From Sphingomonas sanxanigenens DSM 19645 = NX02 (lineage in GTDB: Bacteria; Pseudomonadota; Alphaproteobacteria; Sphingomonadales; Sphingomonadaceae): DNA of 64,000 nt. This document shows positions 24,160-33,015 of this stretch, one piece after another. Numbering within the stretch: the first letter of the stretch is position 1; the number at the start of each line of letters is the position of its first letter. Below the pieces are notes generated by a model that saw only the letters and a program-made list of their open reading frames with translations, was not told where the DNA came from and did no database searches. A program made the translations under genes and the position numbers. Where the stretch lies: positions 2,350,520-2,414,519 of the forward strand of contig NZ_CP006644.1 in assembly GCF_000512205.2 (NCBI RefSeq). The letters are read 5' to 3'.

Positions 24160-25827
24160 CTATTGCTCGGCCGTCATGGAGAGATATTCCTGCTTCAGCA
24201 GCGCGATCGGCACATTGCCGTTCTGCCAGAGATAATCGTGGAAACGCCGCAAATCGAATGCCTTGCCTTCGCGCACCCGCGCCTCGGCAAGAAATTCCAG
24301 CGTTTGCAGCTTGCCGATCTGATAGCTGATCGCCTGCCCCGGCGCGGCGGCGAAGAACACCGCTTCCTCCTCAGCGGTGGCGCGATCCATCGGCACCATC
24401 GCTTCCAGATAATCCGCTGCCTGCGCGATGGTGAACTGGCCGAGCGCCAGCTTCACATCGACCTCGACGCGCAGCGCGCGGAGGCGCGCGAAGTTGTAGA
24501 CGATCTCGCGGCTGCGCGGCGAATCCGCCCACAGCCCGGCCTGCAGCATCATTTCCTCGGCGTAGAAGCCGGTGCCCTCGTTCGCCGCACTGTCATAATA
24601 ATGTCGGCGCAGCCTGTTCGGGTTCGCCCAGCTCATCGCGAGCTGGAAATAGTGGCCGGGTACGCCCTCATGCACGATGATCGGGCGCGGATCGCGGGTG
24701 ATCGAGAGGTTGAAATAGCCGAGCTTCGGTGACGGCTCCGGCAGATAGACCGTCGCATCCTGCCCCAGCCGCGACGGGCCGGTGAAGTCGAAGGTGCGCC
24801 CCAGCCAGCCGATCGGCGCGAGATAGGCGGGGAAGCCTCGTCCGCGATAATGGCCCGCCCAGTCCGAAATGGTCAGCAGGCGCTGGTCGGCGAGGAAGCG
24901 CCTGACCGCCAGTTCGTCGGCATCGAGCTTCCCGATGACTGCATCGAGCGAGGCGCCGATCGGCAGGTCAGGCACGCTCCGGTTGCGGTTGCGCTCGACC
25001 TCTTCGAACTGGACCGCACGGGTCCATTCCTGCCGACCCATCACGAGCAGTTGCTCCGGCGTGTAGGGATAGAGCGCGACTTCCCCCAGGAAATAGCGAT
25101 AGCCCGCCTCCCCCACCGCGGTCTGTTCGGAGAGGCCGGCGCGGCGCGCGCGGAGATCATCGGCGAAGGCGGCGAACGCGGGGATCGCCTTCGCCACCGC
25201 TGCATCGAGCCGGCGGCGCTGGCCGGCATCGGCGAAGGGCTTGAGCCCCGCCGCCATGCCCGTCAGGCTTTCCGGCACCTGCGCGAGCTGCCCCAGCGCG
25301 ACATCGACGAAGGGGCCGCGCATGTCGTCGAGGTTGGCCCGCCCCGCGGCAAGCGTCGCGGGCGCGGCCTCGAGCAGGCGGATCACGCCGTCGATACGGT
25401 CACGCGCCACCGGCGGTGGCGGCAGCAGCAGCTCGAAGATCGGGTTGAGTGCCTGCGCCACATAGAAATGCGGCTGCCGGCGCCACGCCGCGACCGCGTC
25501 CAGTTCCCAGTGAACGCGCGCGAAGGCGGAACCGAGCAGGCGGTAATCGACCGTTTCGGGCACGCTCCGCGGCGCACCGGCGAGCGCCTTCCACCGCGCC
25601 TCGAACGCGGCGAGCGCGGCGCGCTGCGCCTTGACCGCGGCGCGCGACCAATCCGGCACCCACGCCTTCGGCCGCTCGATGCGGGGGATGTCGTCGCTGC
25701 TGGCGGGCTGGGTCTTCGCGCGCCACGCCCAAAAATCGGCGCCGAGCGCCTGCACCGCCGGCTGCGCGGCGGCAGGTGCCGCCGCCAGCACGGTCGATGC
25801 GATCAGGATCAGCGCGCCGCGCAGCAT
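24160..25827 (-). CDS. DUF885 family exported protein, probable metallopeptidase
   Basis: 555 residues with signal peptide MLRGALILIASTVLAAA. The motif HEGVPGH (His386, Glu387, His392) is intact and is followed by YDSAANEGTGFYAEEMMLQ. It is clearly paralogous to the proteins at 19731 and 31286, but closer to the latter by its C-terminal pattern (LLKQEYLSMT; Y-L-W-Q-N-G-N-VP). The ATG follows the S9 peptidase stop by one base, and nine bases separate it from the DUF3830 gene. Periplasmic hydrolase by inference. Confidence 0.85.
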   Translation of the reverse strand: MLRGALILIASTVLAAAPAAAQPAVQALGADFWAWRAKTQPASSDDIPRIERPKAWVPDWSRAAVKAQRAALAAFEARWKALAGAPRSVPETVDYRLLGSAFARVHWELDAVAAWRRQPHFYVAQALNPIFELLLPPPPVARDRIDGVIRLLEAAPATLAAGRANLDDMRGPFVDVALGQLAQVPESLTGMAAGLKPFADAGQRRRLDAAVAKAIPAFAAFADDLRARRAGLSEQTAVGEAGYRYFLGEVALYPYTPEQLLVMGRQEWTRAVQFEEVERNRNRSVPDLPIGASLDAVIGKLDADELAVRRFLADQRLLTISDWAGHYRGRGFPAYLAPIGWLGRTFDFTGPSRLGQDATVYLPEPSPKLGYFNLSITRDPRPIIVHEGVPGHYFQLAMSWANPNRLRRHYYDSAANEGTGFYAEEMMLQAGLWADSPRSREIVYNFARLRALRVEVDVKLALGQFTIAQAADYLEAMVPMDRATAEEEAVFFAAAPGQAISYQIGKLQTLEFLAEARVREGKAFDLRRFHDYLWQNGNVPIALLKQEYLSMTAEQ

Positions 25828-25828
25828 A

Positions 25829-28069
25829 TCACTTCCTGTTCTTCACGGTCCGGTCGAAGAATTCGACCATCTTCTTGAAGGCGAAGCGGGTCTGCACGAT
25901 GCCCTCATTGTCCCAGCCATGATTGGCGCCGGGCAAGGTCACCAGCTCGAACATCTGCTGGTTGGCGATCATCTTCTCGGTGAGCGCCACCGTATCCGAA
26001 TAGAGGACCACCGGATCGCGGGTGCCGTGGATCAGCATCAGCGGATCCTTGACGCCCTGCACCTGGTAGAGCGGCGACTGCGCCTCGTAGCGGCCCGGCA
26101 TGTCCGGCCCATCGGGCGGCCCCATGATCCACATCTGCGACGGGTAGGCGTGCCACACATTGGTCGCCGGCGCGCCGGCGATGCCGGCGGCGTAGACATC
26201 CGACTTCTTGGCGAGCGACATGATCGTCATCAGCCCGCCATAGCTGGAGCCCCAGATGCCGACGCGGGCGGGATCGACATAGTTCTTCGCGACCAGGTAG
26301 CGGACGCCGCTTTCCAGATCGTTGATGTCCATCGTGCCGTAGCTGTGCCACTGCGCCTGGTTGTGTTCGCGCCCCTGCCCCCACGATCCGCGCAGGTTGA
26401 CGTTGAGGACGATATAGCCCTGTGCGACGAAATACTGGTCCAGCCCCCAGGTCGGATGCGCGCGGCGGCCGCCCCACTGGTTCTGCACCGCATCCGAATA
26501 GACCGAGCCGACGATCAGCGGATAGCGCTTCGACGGATCATAGTTGGCGGGCAGGCTGACGCGGCCGATCAGCTTCTGGCCGTCGACATGGCTGGGAAAC
26601 TCGACATAGCCGGTGTTGCTCCACGTCTGCGCGTAGAATTCCGGCTGCGGCGACCTGGTGACCTGCGTCGCGCGGCCCGGCTTCGCGGTGTCGATCATCG
26701 TCAGTTCGGGCGGCATCGTGTCGCTGCTGAACTGGCTGGCGACGTGGCGGAAGTCGGGCGACCAGACCGGCTGGTTGGTGCCCGCGGTTTCCGGCGAGAT
26801 CCGCTGCACCGCGCCGCCCGCGACCGCCACGCGATAGAGCTGCCGCTCGGGAATATAGGATTTGTTGGCGACGAAATAGAGCTGGCGCTTCGCTGCATCG
26901 ACCTCGAACGAGGCGATTTCCCATTCGCCGCTGGTGATCTGGCGCGGCGCGGCACCGGCGCTGCGCTGGTGATAGAGGTGCAGCCAGCCGTCGCGATCGG
27001 TGAGGATGATCAGGCCGTCGTCGCCCGGCGCCCAGGCGACCTGCCAGTCCGGCCGGATATGCTTCGGTTCGCGGAGCTGGTAGAAGGTCTCGCGCGTGCC
27101 GGAGGCCACATCGAACATGTAGATCGTGTGTTCCTTGGCCTCCATGTCGGAGCCGCTGACGAACAGCCTCTTGCCGTCGCGCGACAGGCCGTATCCCCAG
27201 ATATGATGCTTGGCATCCGGCCGCTCGTAGAAGCGCGTCTCGCCCGAGGCGAGGCTGACGACGCCGATGCGCGCCCTGGTGGTCTCGTCGCCCGGGAAGG
27301 CGCGGATCACACGATTGTTCTGCAGCCCGCCCTTGGCATAGAAATAGATATCCCGCTCGGGCACCGCGCGGTCGTCCGCCTGCTCGAACGCGATCGCCTT
27401 GCCGTCGTCGCCCCACTGGAAGCTGTCGACATAGATCTTGGGATCGTCCTCGCCGGCGACGCGGCGGGCAACGTTGCCGCCTTTTGCAGCGACGTCGCGC
27501 ACCCACAGCAGCCCGCCGAGGGTCACGCGGTTGCGCGTGTCGACCGGATTGCCCGAGACGAAGGCCAGCTTGCTGCCATCGGGCGAGACCGCGAGCTTGC
27601 GGATGGCCTGCTTGTCGGTCTCGACCGCGGTGACGGTGCCGTCCGCCTCGCGGATGTTGAGCGCGCCGCCGATAGTGAAGGCGACGCGGCCCTTGCCGAG
27701 GAACACCGCCTGCATCACGCCGGGGCGCTCTGCCTCGGGTTTGGCATCCTTGCCGAGGAAGGTCAGGCGCGTCTTCCGGCCGGTCTTGACCGAATAGGAC
27801 CAGACGTCCCGGAAGCTGTAGCCTTCGTCGTTCCACAGGAACAGCAGTTCACCGCCATCGGCCGACCAGGCGAAATTTTCAGGCGTGGTGCCGATCAGCG
27901 ACTTGAACCGGTAGAGCTCATCGAGGGAGAGGCTGGTGCCCGCAACCTGCGCGGTGCCCTTCGCCGGCTCGTGCGTCTGGGCGAAGACGGGCATCCCCGC
28001 CCCCAGGCCAGCGGCCATCAGCAGCGCCGCCGCCGAAACCCGGCAGCGGAAAAGGCGAGACTTGATCAT
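25829..28069 (-). CDS. S9 family prolyl oligopeptidase / dipeptidyl peptidase-like, exported
   Basis: 746 residues. A signal peptide lies in the first 30 or so residues (VSAAALLMAAGLGAGMPVFA). A beta-propeller region of WD-like repeats (TPENFAWSADGGELLFLW, VAWAPGDDGLIILTDRDG, PVWSPDFRHVASQ) is followed by the C-terminal alpha/beta hydrolase with the nucleophile in IWGSSYGGLMTIM, the Asp in LIHGTRDPVV and the His in LPGANHGWDNEG. DPP IV-like enzymes cut dipeptides, often Xaa-Pro, from peptide N termini. It is second in the operon after the TonB receptor, and a strong hairpin fills the 71-base gap between them. Confidence 0.92.
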   Translation of the reverse strand: MIKSRLFRCRVSAAALLMAAGLGAGMPVFAQTHEPAKGTAQVAGTSLSLDELYRFKSLIGTTPENFAWSADGGELLFLWNDEGYSFRDVWSYSVKTGRKTRLTFLGKDAKPEAERPGVMQAVFLGKGRVAFTIGGALNIREADGTVTAVETDKQAIRKLAVSPDGSKLAFVSGNPVDTRNRVTLGGLLWVRDVAAKGGNVARRVAGEDDPKIYVDSFQWGDDGKAIAFEQADDRAVPERDIYFYAKGGLQNNRVIRAFPGDETTRARIGVVSLASGETRFYERPDAKHHIWGYGLSRDGKRLFVSGSDMEAKEHTIYMFDVASGTRETFYQLREPKHIRPDWQVAWAPGDDGLIILTDRDGWLHLYHQRSAGAAPRQITSGEWEIASFEVDAAKRQLYFVANKSYIPERQLYRVAVAGGAVQRISPETAGTNQPVWSPDFRHVASQFSSDTMPPELTMIDTAKPGRATQVTRSPQPEFYAQTWSNTGYVEFPSHVDGQKLIGRVSLPANYDPSKRYPLIVGSVYSDAVQNQWGGRRAHPTWGLDQYFVAQGYIVLNVNLRGSWGQGREHNQAQWHSYGTMDINDLESGVRYLVAKNYVDPARVGIWGSSYGGLMTIMSLAKKSDVYAAGIAGAPATNVWHAYPSQMWIMGPPDGPDMPGRYEAQSPLYQVQGVKDPLMLIHGTRDPVVLYSDTVALTEKMIANQQMFELVTLPGANHGWDNEGIVQTRFAFKKMVEFFDRTVKNRK

Positions 28070-28096
28070 CGTACCAGCACCCCAACCAGAACCTTT

Positions 28097-28131
28097 GCCG
28101 GTGGGGATGGCACCCTGCCACCCCCGCCGGC
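28097..28131 (-). terminator. Intercistronic hairpin between TonB receptor and S9 peptidase
   Basis: GCCGGTGGGGATGGCA pairs with TGCCACCCCCGCCGGC (two mismatches that are G-U pairs in RNA) around a 3-base loop. No T-run follows in the operon direction. It is better suited to protecting the receptor mRNA or to partial termination than to stopping transcription. Confidence 0.55.
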
Positions 28132-28140
28132 CCTTCGACC

Positions 28141-31002
28141 TTAGAACTTGGTCCGGAAGCCGACCGTGAACCGGCGGCCGATCGCGTCATAGGTCTCCCG
28201 CTCATACAGCTGGAACGGCGGATCCTCGTCCGTCAGATTGTCGACCGTGCCGAAGATGCTGAAATTCTCGGTCACGTTGAGATAGGCGGTGACGTCGAAA
28301 TAATTCACCGTCCCGGTCTTGGGCACCGCGAGCAGCGGCGCCGAGGCGCCGTTGGCCTTCGCCGCGGCGATGCGGCCATCCTTGGCCGAACCGATGAAGC
28401 GATGACGCAGTGAGAGCTGGAACTCGTCGATGGTCCAGGTCAGGCGCTCGACGAAGCGCCAGTGCGGGTTGGCGCTGCCGCACGAACCGCCGCCGATATA
28501 GCCGGCGCAGTCGACCGGCGCCACCACCGGGCTGCTCTGCGTGGTGTTCTCGATCAGATAGCTGCCGGCGATGAAGTAGCTCAGCCGACCGAGATTGCCG
28601 ATGTCGCTGGCATAATCGAGGCGGAAGTCGATGCCGGACGCCTTGATGCTCGCGATGTTCGCGTTGAGCAGCGACACGTCATAGAGCTGGCCGTCGGGCG
28701 TGCGATTGTCGAGCGGCGCGCAGAACGGATTGGCGAGCGACAGGTTCTGGGCGCAGGCCGTGATCGTCGGCTGCAGACCGCCGCCGAACACCGCGATCGC
28801 CCCGTCGATCTTGATGTTGTAATAATCGACGGTGAGCTGGAGCCCCGGAATGAACGCCGGACGCAGCACGCCGCCGACCGACCAGGTATCCGAGGTTTCT
28901 TCCTGCAGGTTCGGGTTGCCGCCGGTGATCGCGCGGATCTGCGTGTTTTCCTGCTGGAACACGTCGATCACGCTCGCCGGCACGCCGAGCTGGAGGCAAA
29001 AGTCGCGCTGCGCCGCGGTGCGCGACGGCAACGCGTTGCAGAAGTCGGTCGCCTGCGGCGCGGTGTTGGTCGCGCCCGAATAGAGCTCGATCACGTTCGG
29101 CGCACGCACGGCGCGCTGATAGAGACCGCGCAGCTTGAAGCCCTCGACCGGCGAATATTCGCCGCCGGCCTTCCACGACACCACCGAGCCGGCGGTCGAA
29201 TAGTCCGATAAGCGGATGCCGCCTTCGAACGCCAGCAGGTTGACGAACGCCATGTCCGCGAGCAGCGGCACATAGACTTCGCCATAGACTTCCTTGACGT
29301 CGAAGCTGCCGCCGGTCGGCTGGATGCCGGCCGAACGCGACAGTGCCTTGCCGTCGATATAGAGCTGGTCGGGGCGGAAGTCCGAGCTTTCCTTGCGATA
29401 TTCCGCACCCACCGAGATGCCGACATCGCCCGCCGGCAAGGTGAACAGCGTGCCGGTGAGCGTGCCGCCCGCCTGCTTCTGCTCGACCGTGGTGACGTTG
29501 GTGAGATCGGTATAGATATAGTCGATCATCTCCTGCGTCAGCGAACCGAAGCCGAACGGATTGATGGTGACGCAGCGCGGATCGGCGACGGCGCAATCAT
29601 AGGGATTGCTGGGGTTGGTGACGAAGCTGTTCGCGAAATTGTCGATCAGCACGCCGCCGCCCTGCAGGTCGGTGATCTTGCTCTTGCCCTGGTTGTAGAA
29701 GACTTCCCACTTCAGCCGATCGGTCAGCTTGCCGCGCAGGCCGACCACGCCGCGATAGAATTCGCGGGTCTGGTCGCTGGTGCGGTTGCCACCTTCCACC
29801 AGACGGCGGTTGATGTTGAGCGTGACCAGATTGTTGCCGTCCGGATCGAGATTGGTGCTGAGGAAGTTGCGCAGCGACGGATCGAGATAGGGATTGCGCA
29901 GATCGAGCTGGAAGCCGGGAATGAAGCCCGAGCTCGACATCGGCACTGCGCCCAGGGTCGAGTTGATCTCGTTGTGGACATAGGCGCCTTCCCAGAAGGC
30001 GGTGATGTTCTCGGTCAGGTCGAAATGGCCCTGCAGCGAAGCCTGCCAGCGCTTCATCGGCATCTGCAGGTTGGTGAAGGGGCGATCGTTGAAGCCGTCG
30101 GCCGTCGTGTAGGCGCGCCAGCCCTCGGGCGCGAAGAAGATGCCGGCGGTGCCGATGCGGTTGCCGAACTGGTCGATCTTGCCGACCAGGTTCGGGGTGA
30201 AGATCGTGCCCTGCGGGGTCACGCCGTTGCCGCCGGGGACCAGCACGCCGACGCCGTTCTGCACGGCATCGACCAGATAGAGCGAGGCATGGTCGCGCGC
30301 GGCGCCCTTCACCTGGGCGCGGTCATAATAGCTGCCCGAGAAGGTGATGTTGCCGCGGCCACCGGCGAAGTTGGTGCCCGCGGTCAGTTCCAGGTTGTAG
30401 CGTTGCGAGTCCCCCTCGTCGCTGATCCCCATCTGGCCGCCGGCTTCGATGCCCTGGAAATCCTGCTTGGTCACGAAGTTGACGACGCCGGCCATCGCGT
30501 CAGAACCATAGACCGCCGAAGCGCCGCCGGTGACGACTTCGACGCGCTCGATCAGCGCGGTCGGGATCATGTTGAGGTCGACGACGCCGTCCTGGCTGGA
30601 GCCGACGATGCGGCGGCCGTTCTGCAGCACCAGCGTGCGGACGGTGCCGAGGTTGCGCAGGTTGACGGTGGCGGAACCATTGCCCGAGTTGGACTGGCCG
30701 CCGGCACCGGCGACCGCCTGCGGCAGCGCGTTGAGCAACTGCTCGGTCTCGATCGTCGCGGTGAGCTTGATTTCTTCCTGGCCGATCACGTTGACCGGGC
30801 TGTTGGAATCGACGTCCGGACGCGGAATGCGCGAGCCGGTGACGACGATCTCGCCACTCTCGGTCTGGCCGGATGCGATCTCGGCGATGTCGGTGGGCGC
30901 AGCATCCTGCGCGAAAGCGGTGCCGGTGACGAGCATCGCCACCATCGTCGCGGCGCTGCCCTTCAACGCCGCACGCACAACCATAGCCCTGTTGCTGATC
31001 AT
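28141..31002 (-). CDS. TonB-dependent receptor
   Basis: 953 residues. Signal peptide (VRAALKGSAATMVAMLVTGT, then AFA), then a TonB-box-like GEIVVTGSRIPRPDV, the plug domain (ELLNALPQAVAGAGGQSNSG-type region; NLRNLGTVRTLVLQNGRR; GGASAVYGSDAMAGVVNFVT), and a C-terminal beta-barrel ending in FRTKF, with a final aromatic as usual for outer-membrane proteins. It imports a substrate too large or rare for porins using TonB energy. First gene of an eight-gene operon of exported hydrolases, so the cargo is probably a peptide or peptide-like compound. Confidence 0.93.
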   Translation of the reverse strand: MISNRAMVVRAALKGSAATMVAMLVTGTAFAQDAAPTDIAEIASGQTESGEIVVTGSRIPRPDVDSNSPVNVIGQEEIKLTATIETEQLLNALPQAVAGAGGQSNSGNGSATVNLRNLGTVRTLVLQNGRRIVGSSQDGVVDLNMIPTALIERVEVVTGGASAVYGSDAMAGVVNFVTKQDFQGIEAGGQMGISDEGDSQRYNLELTAGTNFAGGRGNITFSGSYYDRAQVKGAARDHASLYLVDAVQNGVGVLVPGGNGVTPQGTIFTPNLVGKIDQFGNRIGTAGIFFAPEGWRAYTTADGFNDRPFTNLQMPMKRWQASLQGHFDLTENITAFWEGAYVHNEINSTLGAVPMSSSGFIPGFQLDLRNPYLDPSLRNFLSTNLDPDGNNLVTLNINRRLVEGGNRTSDQTREFYRGVVGLRGKLTDRLKWEVFYNQGKSKITDLQGGGVLIDNFANSFVTNPSNPYDCAVADPRCVTINPFGFGSLTQEMIDYIYTDLTNVTTVEQKQAGGTLTGTLFTLPAGDVGISVGAEYRKESSDFRPDQLYIDGKALSRSAGIQPTGGSFDVKEVYGEVYVPLLADMAFVNLLAFEGGIRLSDYSTAGSVVSWKAGGEYSPVEGFKLRGLYQRAVRAPNVIELYSGATNTAPQATDFCNALPSRTAAQRDFCLQLGVPASVIDVFQQENTQIRAITGGNPNLQEETSDTWSVGGVLRPAFIPGLQLTVDYYNIKIDGAIAVFGGGLQPTITACAQNLSLANPFCAPLDNRTPDGQLYDVSLLNANIASIKASGIDFRLDYASDIGNLGRLSYFIAGSYLIENTTQSSPVVAPVDCAGYIGGGSCGSANPHWRFVERLTWTIDEFQLSLRHRFIGSAKDGRIAAAKANGASAPLLAVPKTGTVNYFDVTAYLNVTENFSIFGTVDNLTDEDPPFQLYERETYDAIGRRFTVGFRTKF

Positions 31003-31285
31003 TCAATTTCTCCCCGAAATGCCTTCACCCCTGCGGCACTGCTCGTCGGACACGTCTTTGCGCATCCCGTTATTCGTGAACAGTTGCGTGATTTTGAGCA
31101 TATCGATCCACCTTGGTCAACGCCTGTTCGTCGGAAAGGTGAGAACTGTCACTCTATCGACACATCTTCGACGCGTACCGCGCGCCGAATCGCGAAATTC
31201 GCTGCAGATGCTCGCGCCGCCGCGCTTGACCGACGAGAATGACCACCGCATCATAACCATATTCACGCGATTTACAGGGGATAGG
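31003..31285. promoter_or_regulatory. Divergent promoter region between TonB receptor and DUF885 gene
   Basis: 283 bases hold the start signals of both units. AT-richer stretches lie at 31060-31110 and 31240-31280. CCATATTCACGCGA at 31257-31270 resembles CATATTC-containing motifs upstream of the TonB receptors at 36514 and 38335. No operator is clear enough to name. Confidence 0.35.
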
Positions 31286-32974
31286 ATGATGCGAAATCAG
31301 GCTGTGATCGCAGCGTTGCTGGCCGGCGGCTTGGCCATCATGGCGGCGCCCGCCGTCGCCCAGACGACCACGACGACAGCCGAGGCGGGGCCGCCGCGCG
31401 GCACGCAGGATTATGGCGCGCTGGTCCGCCTGTTCACGACGTTCAACGCGTGGAAGGATCCGAAGCCGGTCGACGGCGTGGTCGATTACAGCCCGGCCAC
31501 CGTCGACAAGCGCCGCGCCGAATTGCGCGCCTTCCAGGCCCGCCTGCCCGACTTCGCGGTGGCACGTTGGGACCGGCACCAGCAGGTCGATTATCTCGCG
31601 GTGCGCGCGCAGATGGACCAGCAGGATTTCATCCTCAACGTCACCAAGCCATGGGCGCGCGATCCAGGCATGTATGTCGATGAGCTGCAGCAGCTCGCCT
31701 ATACCGAATTGCCGCTGGAACCGGCGAAACTGGCGCCGTTCCAGGCGCGGCTGCGGACGATCCCCGCCTATCTGGCGCAGGCGCGGATCAACCTCGACGC
31801 GGTCGCGGCCGACTATGCCGATCTCGCGATCCACAGCCTCTCCAACGGCGACGGCGTCGGCCACGGCATGCCCTATCGCGCGGTCGAGCCCGCCGGGCTG
31901 GTCGGCTGGTTCGCGGACCTGCGCGGCCGCGCCGAAAAGCAGCAGCCCGGGCTGGTCGCGGACATCGCCGCCGCGGAGACCGCGATCGCGTCTTTTCGCG
32001 ACTGGCTGGTCGCGGGGCGGCCGAAGATGGTCGCGCGCGCCGGCGTCGGCCGCCCGGCCTACGACTGGTTCCTCACCAACGTGCGGCTGATGCCCTACAG
32101 TTCGGACGAGATCGTACTGCTCGCCGAGCGCGAGCTCGAGCGGCACTGGGCGAACTACACGACCGAGCGCCATCGCAACCGCAAGCTGCCCGAACTCGCG
32201 CTGCCCAGGTCGGGCGCCGAATATGAGGCGCAGCTTGCCGGCACCGATGCCAAGATCCGCAAATGGCTGGTCGACGAGGAGATCATCAGCGTCCCCGACT
32301 ATATGCCCAGGACCTATCAGGAGATGGGCTATAACGCGCCGTGGATCGTGCGCCCCACCGGGCCGATGTTCTGGGAGCAGATCCAGTTCCGCGACGCCTC
32401 CCCCGATCATCTTCACGCGACCTTCCCGGGCCACCGCTTCGACGGGCTGGCCGGCGCGCGGGTCGACCATCCGATCCGGCGCTATGTCAGGGACAGCGGC
32501 CGCACCGAAGGCTGGGGCTTCTATCTGGAAGAGACGGCGCTGCAGCTCGGCCTGTTCGACGATCGCCCGCGCACGCGCGAGCTGATCTATATCTTCGGCC
32601 TGTTCCGCGCCGCGCGCACAATGGGCGACGTGAAGATGCAGCGCAACGAAATGACGGTCGATCAGGCGATGCGCTTCTGGAAGGAGTGGACGCCCTATCT
32701 CGACGACAATGTCGCCCGCACCGACGCCGGCATCTATATCCGCCGCCCGCCGGGCTATGGCATGACCTACACGATCGGGATGATGCAGCTTCAGAAGCTG
32801 ATGATCGACCGCAAGCGCCAGTTGGGCGACGCCTTCTCGATCAGGGATTATCACGACTATCTGATGAACACCGGCCGCCTGCCGGTCTCTCTGCTGCGCT
32901 ACGATCTCACTGGCCACGACGATGAGGTGAAGCGCTTCTGGGCGCATGTGCCACTGTCGGCGGTGAAGCGGTAA
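31286..32974 (+). CDS. DUF885 family exported protein lacking the motif glutamate
   Basis: 562 residues. The ATG at 31286 follows GGGGATAGG and starts a signal peptide (AVIAALLAGGLAIMAAPA, then VAQ). It aligns with the other two DUF885 proteins, but the HExxPGH signature reads HATFPGH (His377, Ala378, His383), so the expected general-base glutamate is missing. The downstream acidic part (GRTEGWGFYLEETALQLG) is kept. It may have lost peptidase activity and act as a binding protein, or use another residue. It is divergent from the operon headed by the TonB receptor at 31002. Confidence 0.85.
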   Translation: MMRNQAVIAALLAGGLAIMAAPAVAQTTTTTAEAGPPRGTQDYGALVRLFTTFNAWKDPKPVDGVVDYSPATVDKRRAELRAFQARLPDFAVARWDRHQQVDYLAVRAQMDQQDFILNVTKPWARDPGMYVDELQQLAYTELPLEPAKLAPFQARLRTIPAYLAQARINLDAVAADYADLAIHSLSNGDGVGHGMPYRAVEPAGLVGWFADLRGRAEKQQPGLVADIAAAETAIASFRDWLVAGRPKMVARAGVGRPAYDWFLTNVRLMPYSSDEIVLLAERELERHWANYTTERHRNRKLPELALPRSGAEYEAQLAGTDAKIRKWLVDEEIISVPDYMPRTYQEMGYNAPWIVRPTGPMFWEQIQFRDASPDHLHATFPGHRFDGLAGARVDHPIRRYVRDSGRTEGWGFYLEETALQLGLFDDRPRTRELIYIFGLFRAARTMGDVKMQRNEMTVDQAMRFWKEWTPYLDDNVARTDAGIYIRRPPGYGMTYTIGMMQLQKLMIDRKRQLGDAFSIRDYHDYLMNTGRLPVSLLRYDLTGHDDEVKRFWAHVPLSAVKR

Positions 32975-32984
32975 CAGTGCCTGG

Positions 32985-33012
32985 TCCGGCGGGATCGCGC
33001 GATCCCGCCGGA
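32985..33012. terminator. Perfect 28-base palindrome between convergent genes
   Basis: TCCGGCGGGATCGC and its exact complement adjoin with no spacer, 10 bases after the DUF885 stop and 3 before the stop of the CDGSH-cupin gene on the other strand. Probably a shared transcription-end hairpin; no T-run. Confidence 0.6.
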
Positions 33013-33015
33013 TGC

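Noticed and set aside
25631-28144. 837-codon open frame on the plus strand
   Set aside because: Runs opposite the S9 peptidase gene; no motif, His/Arg/Asp-rich mirror composition.
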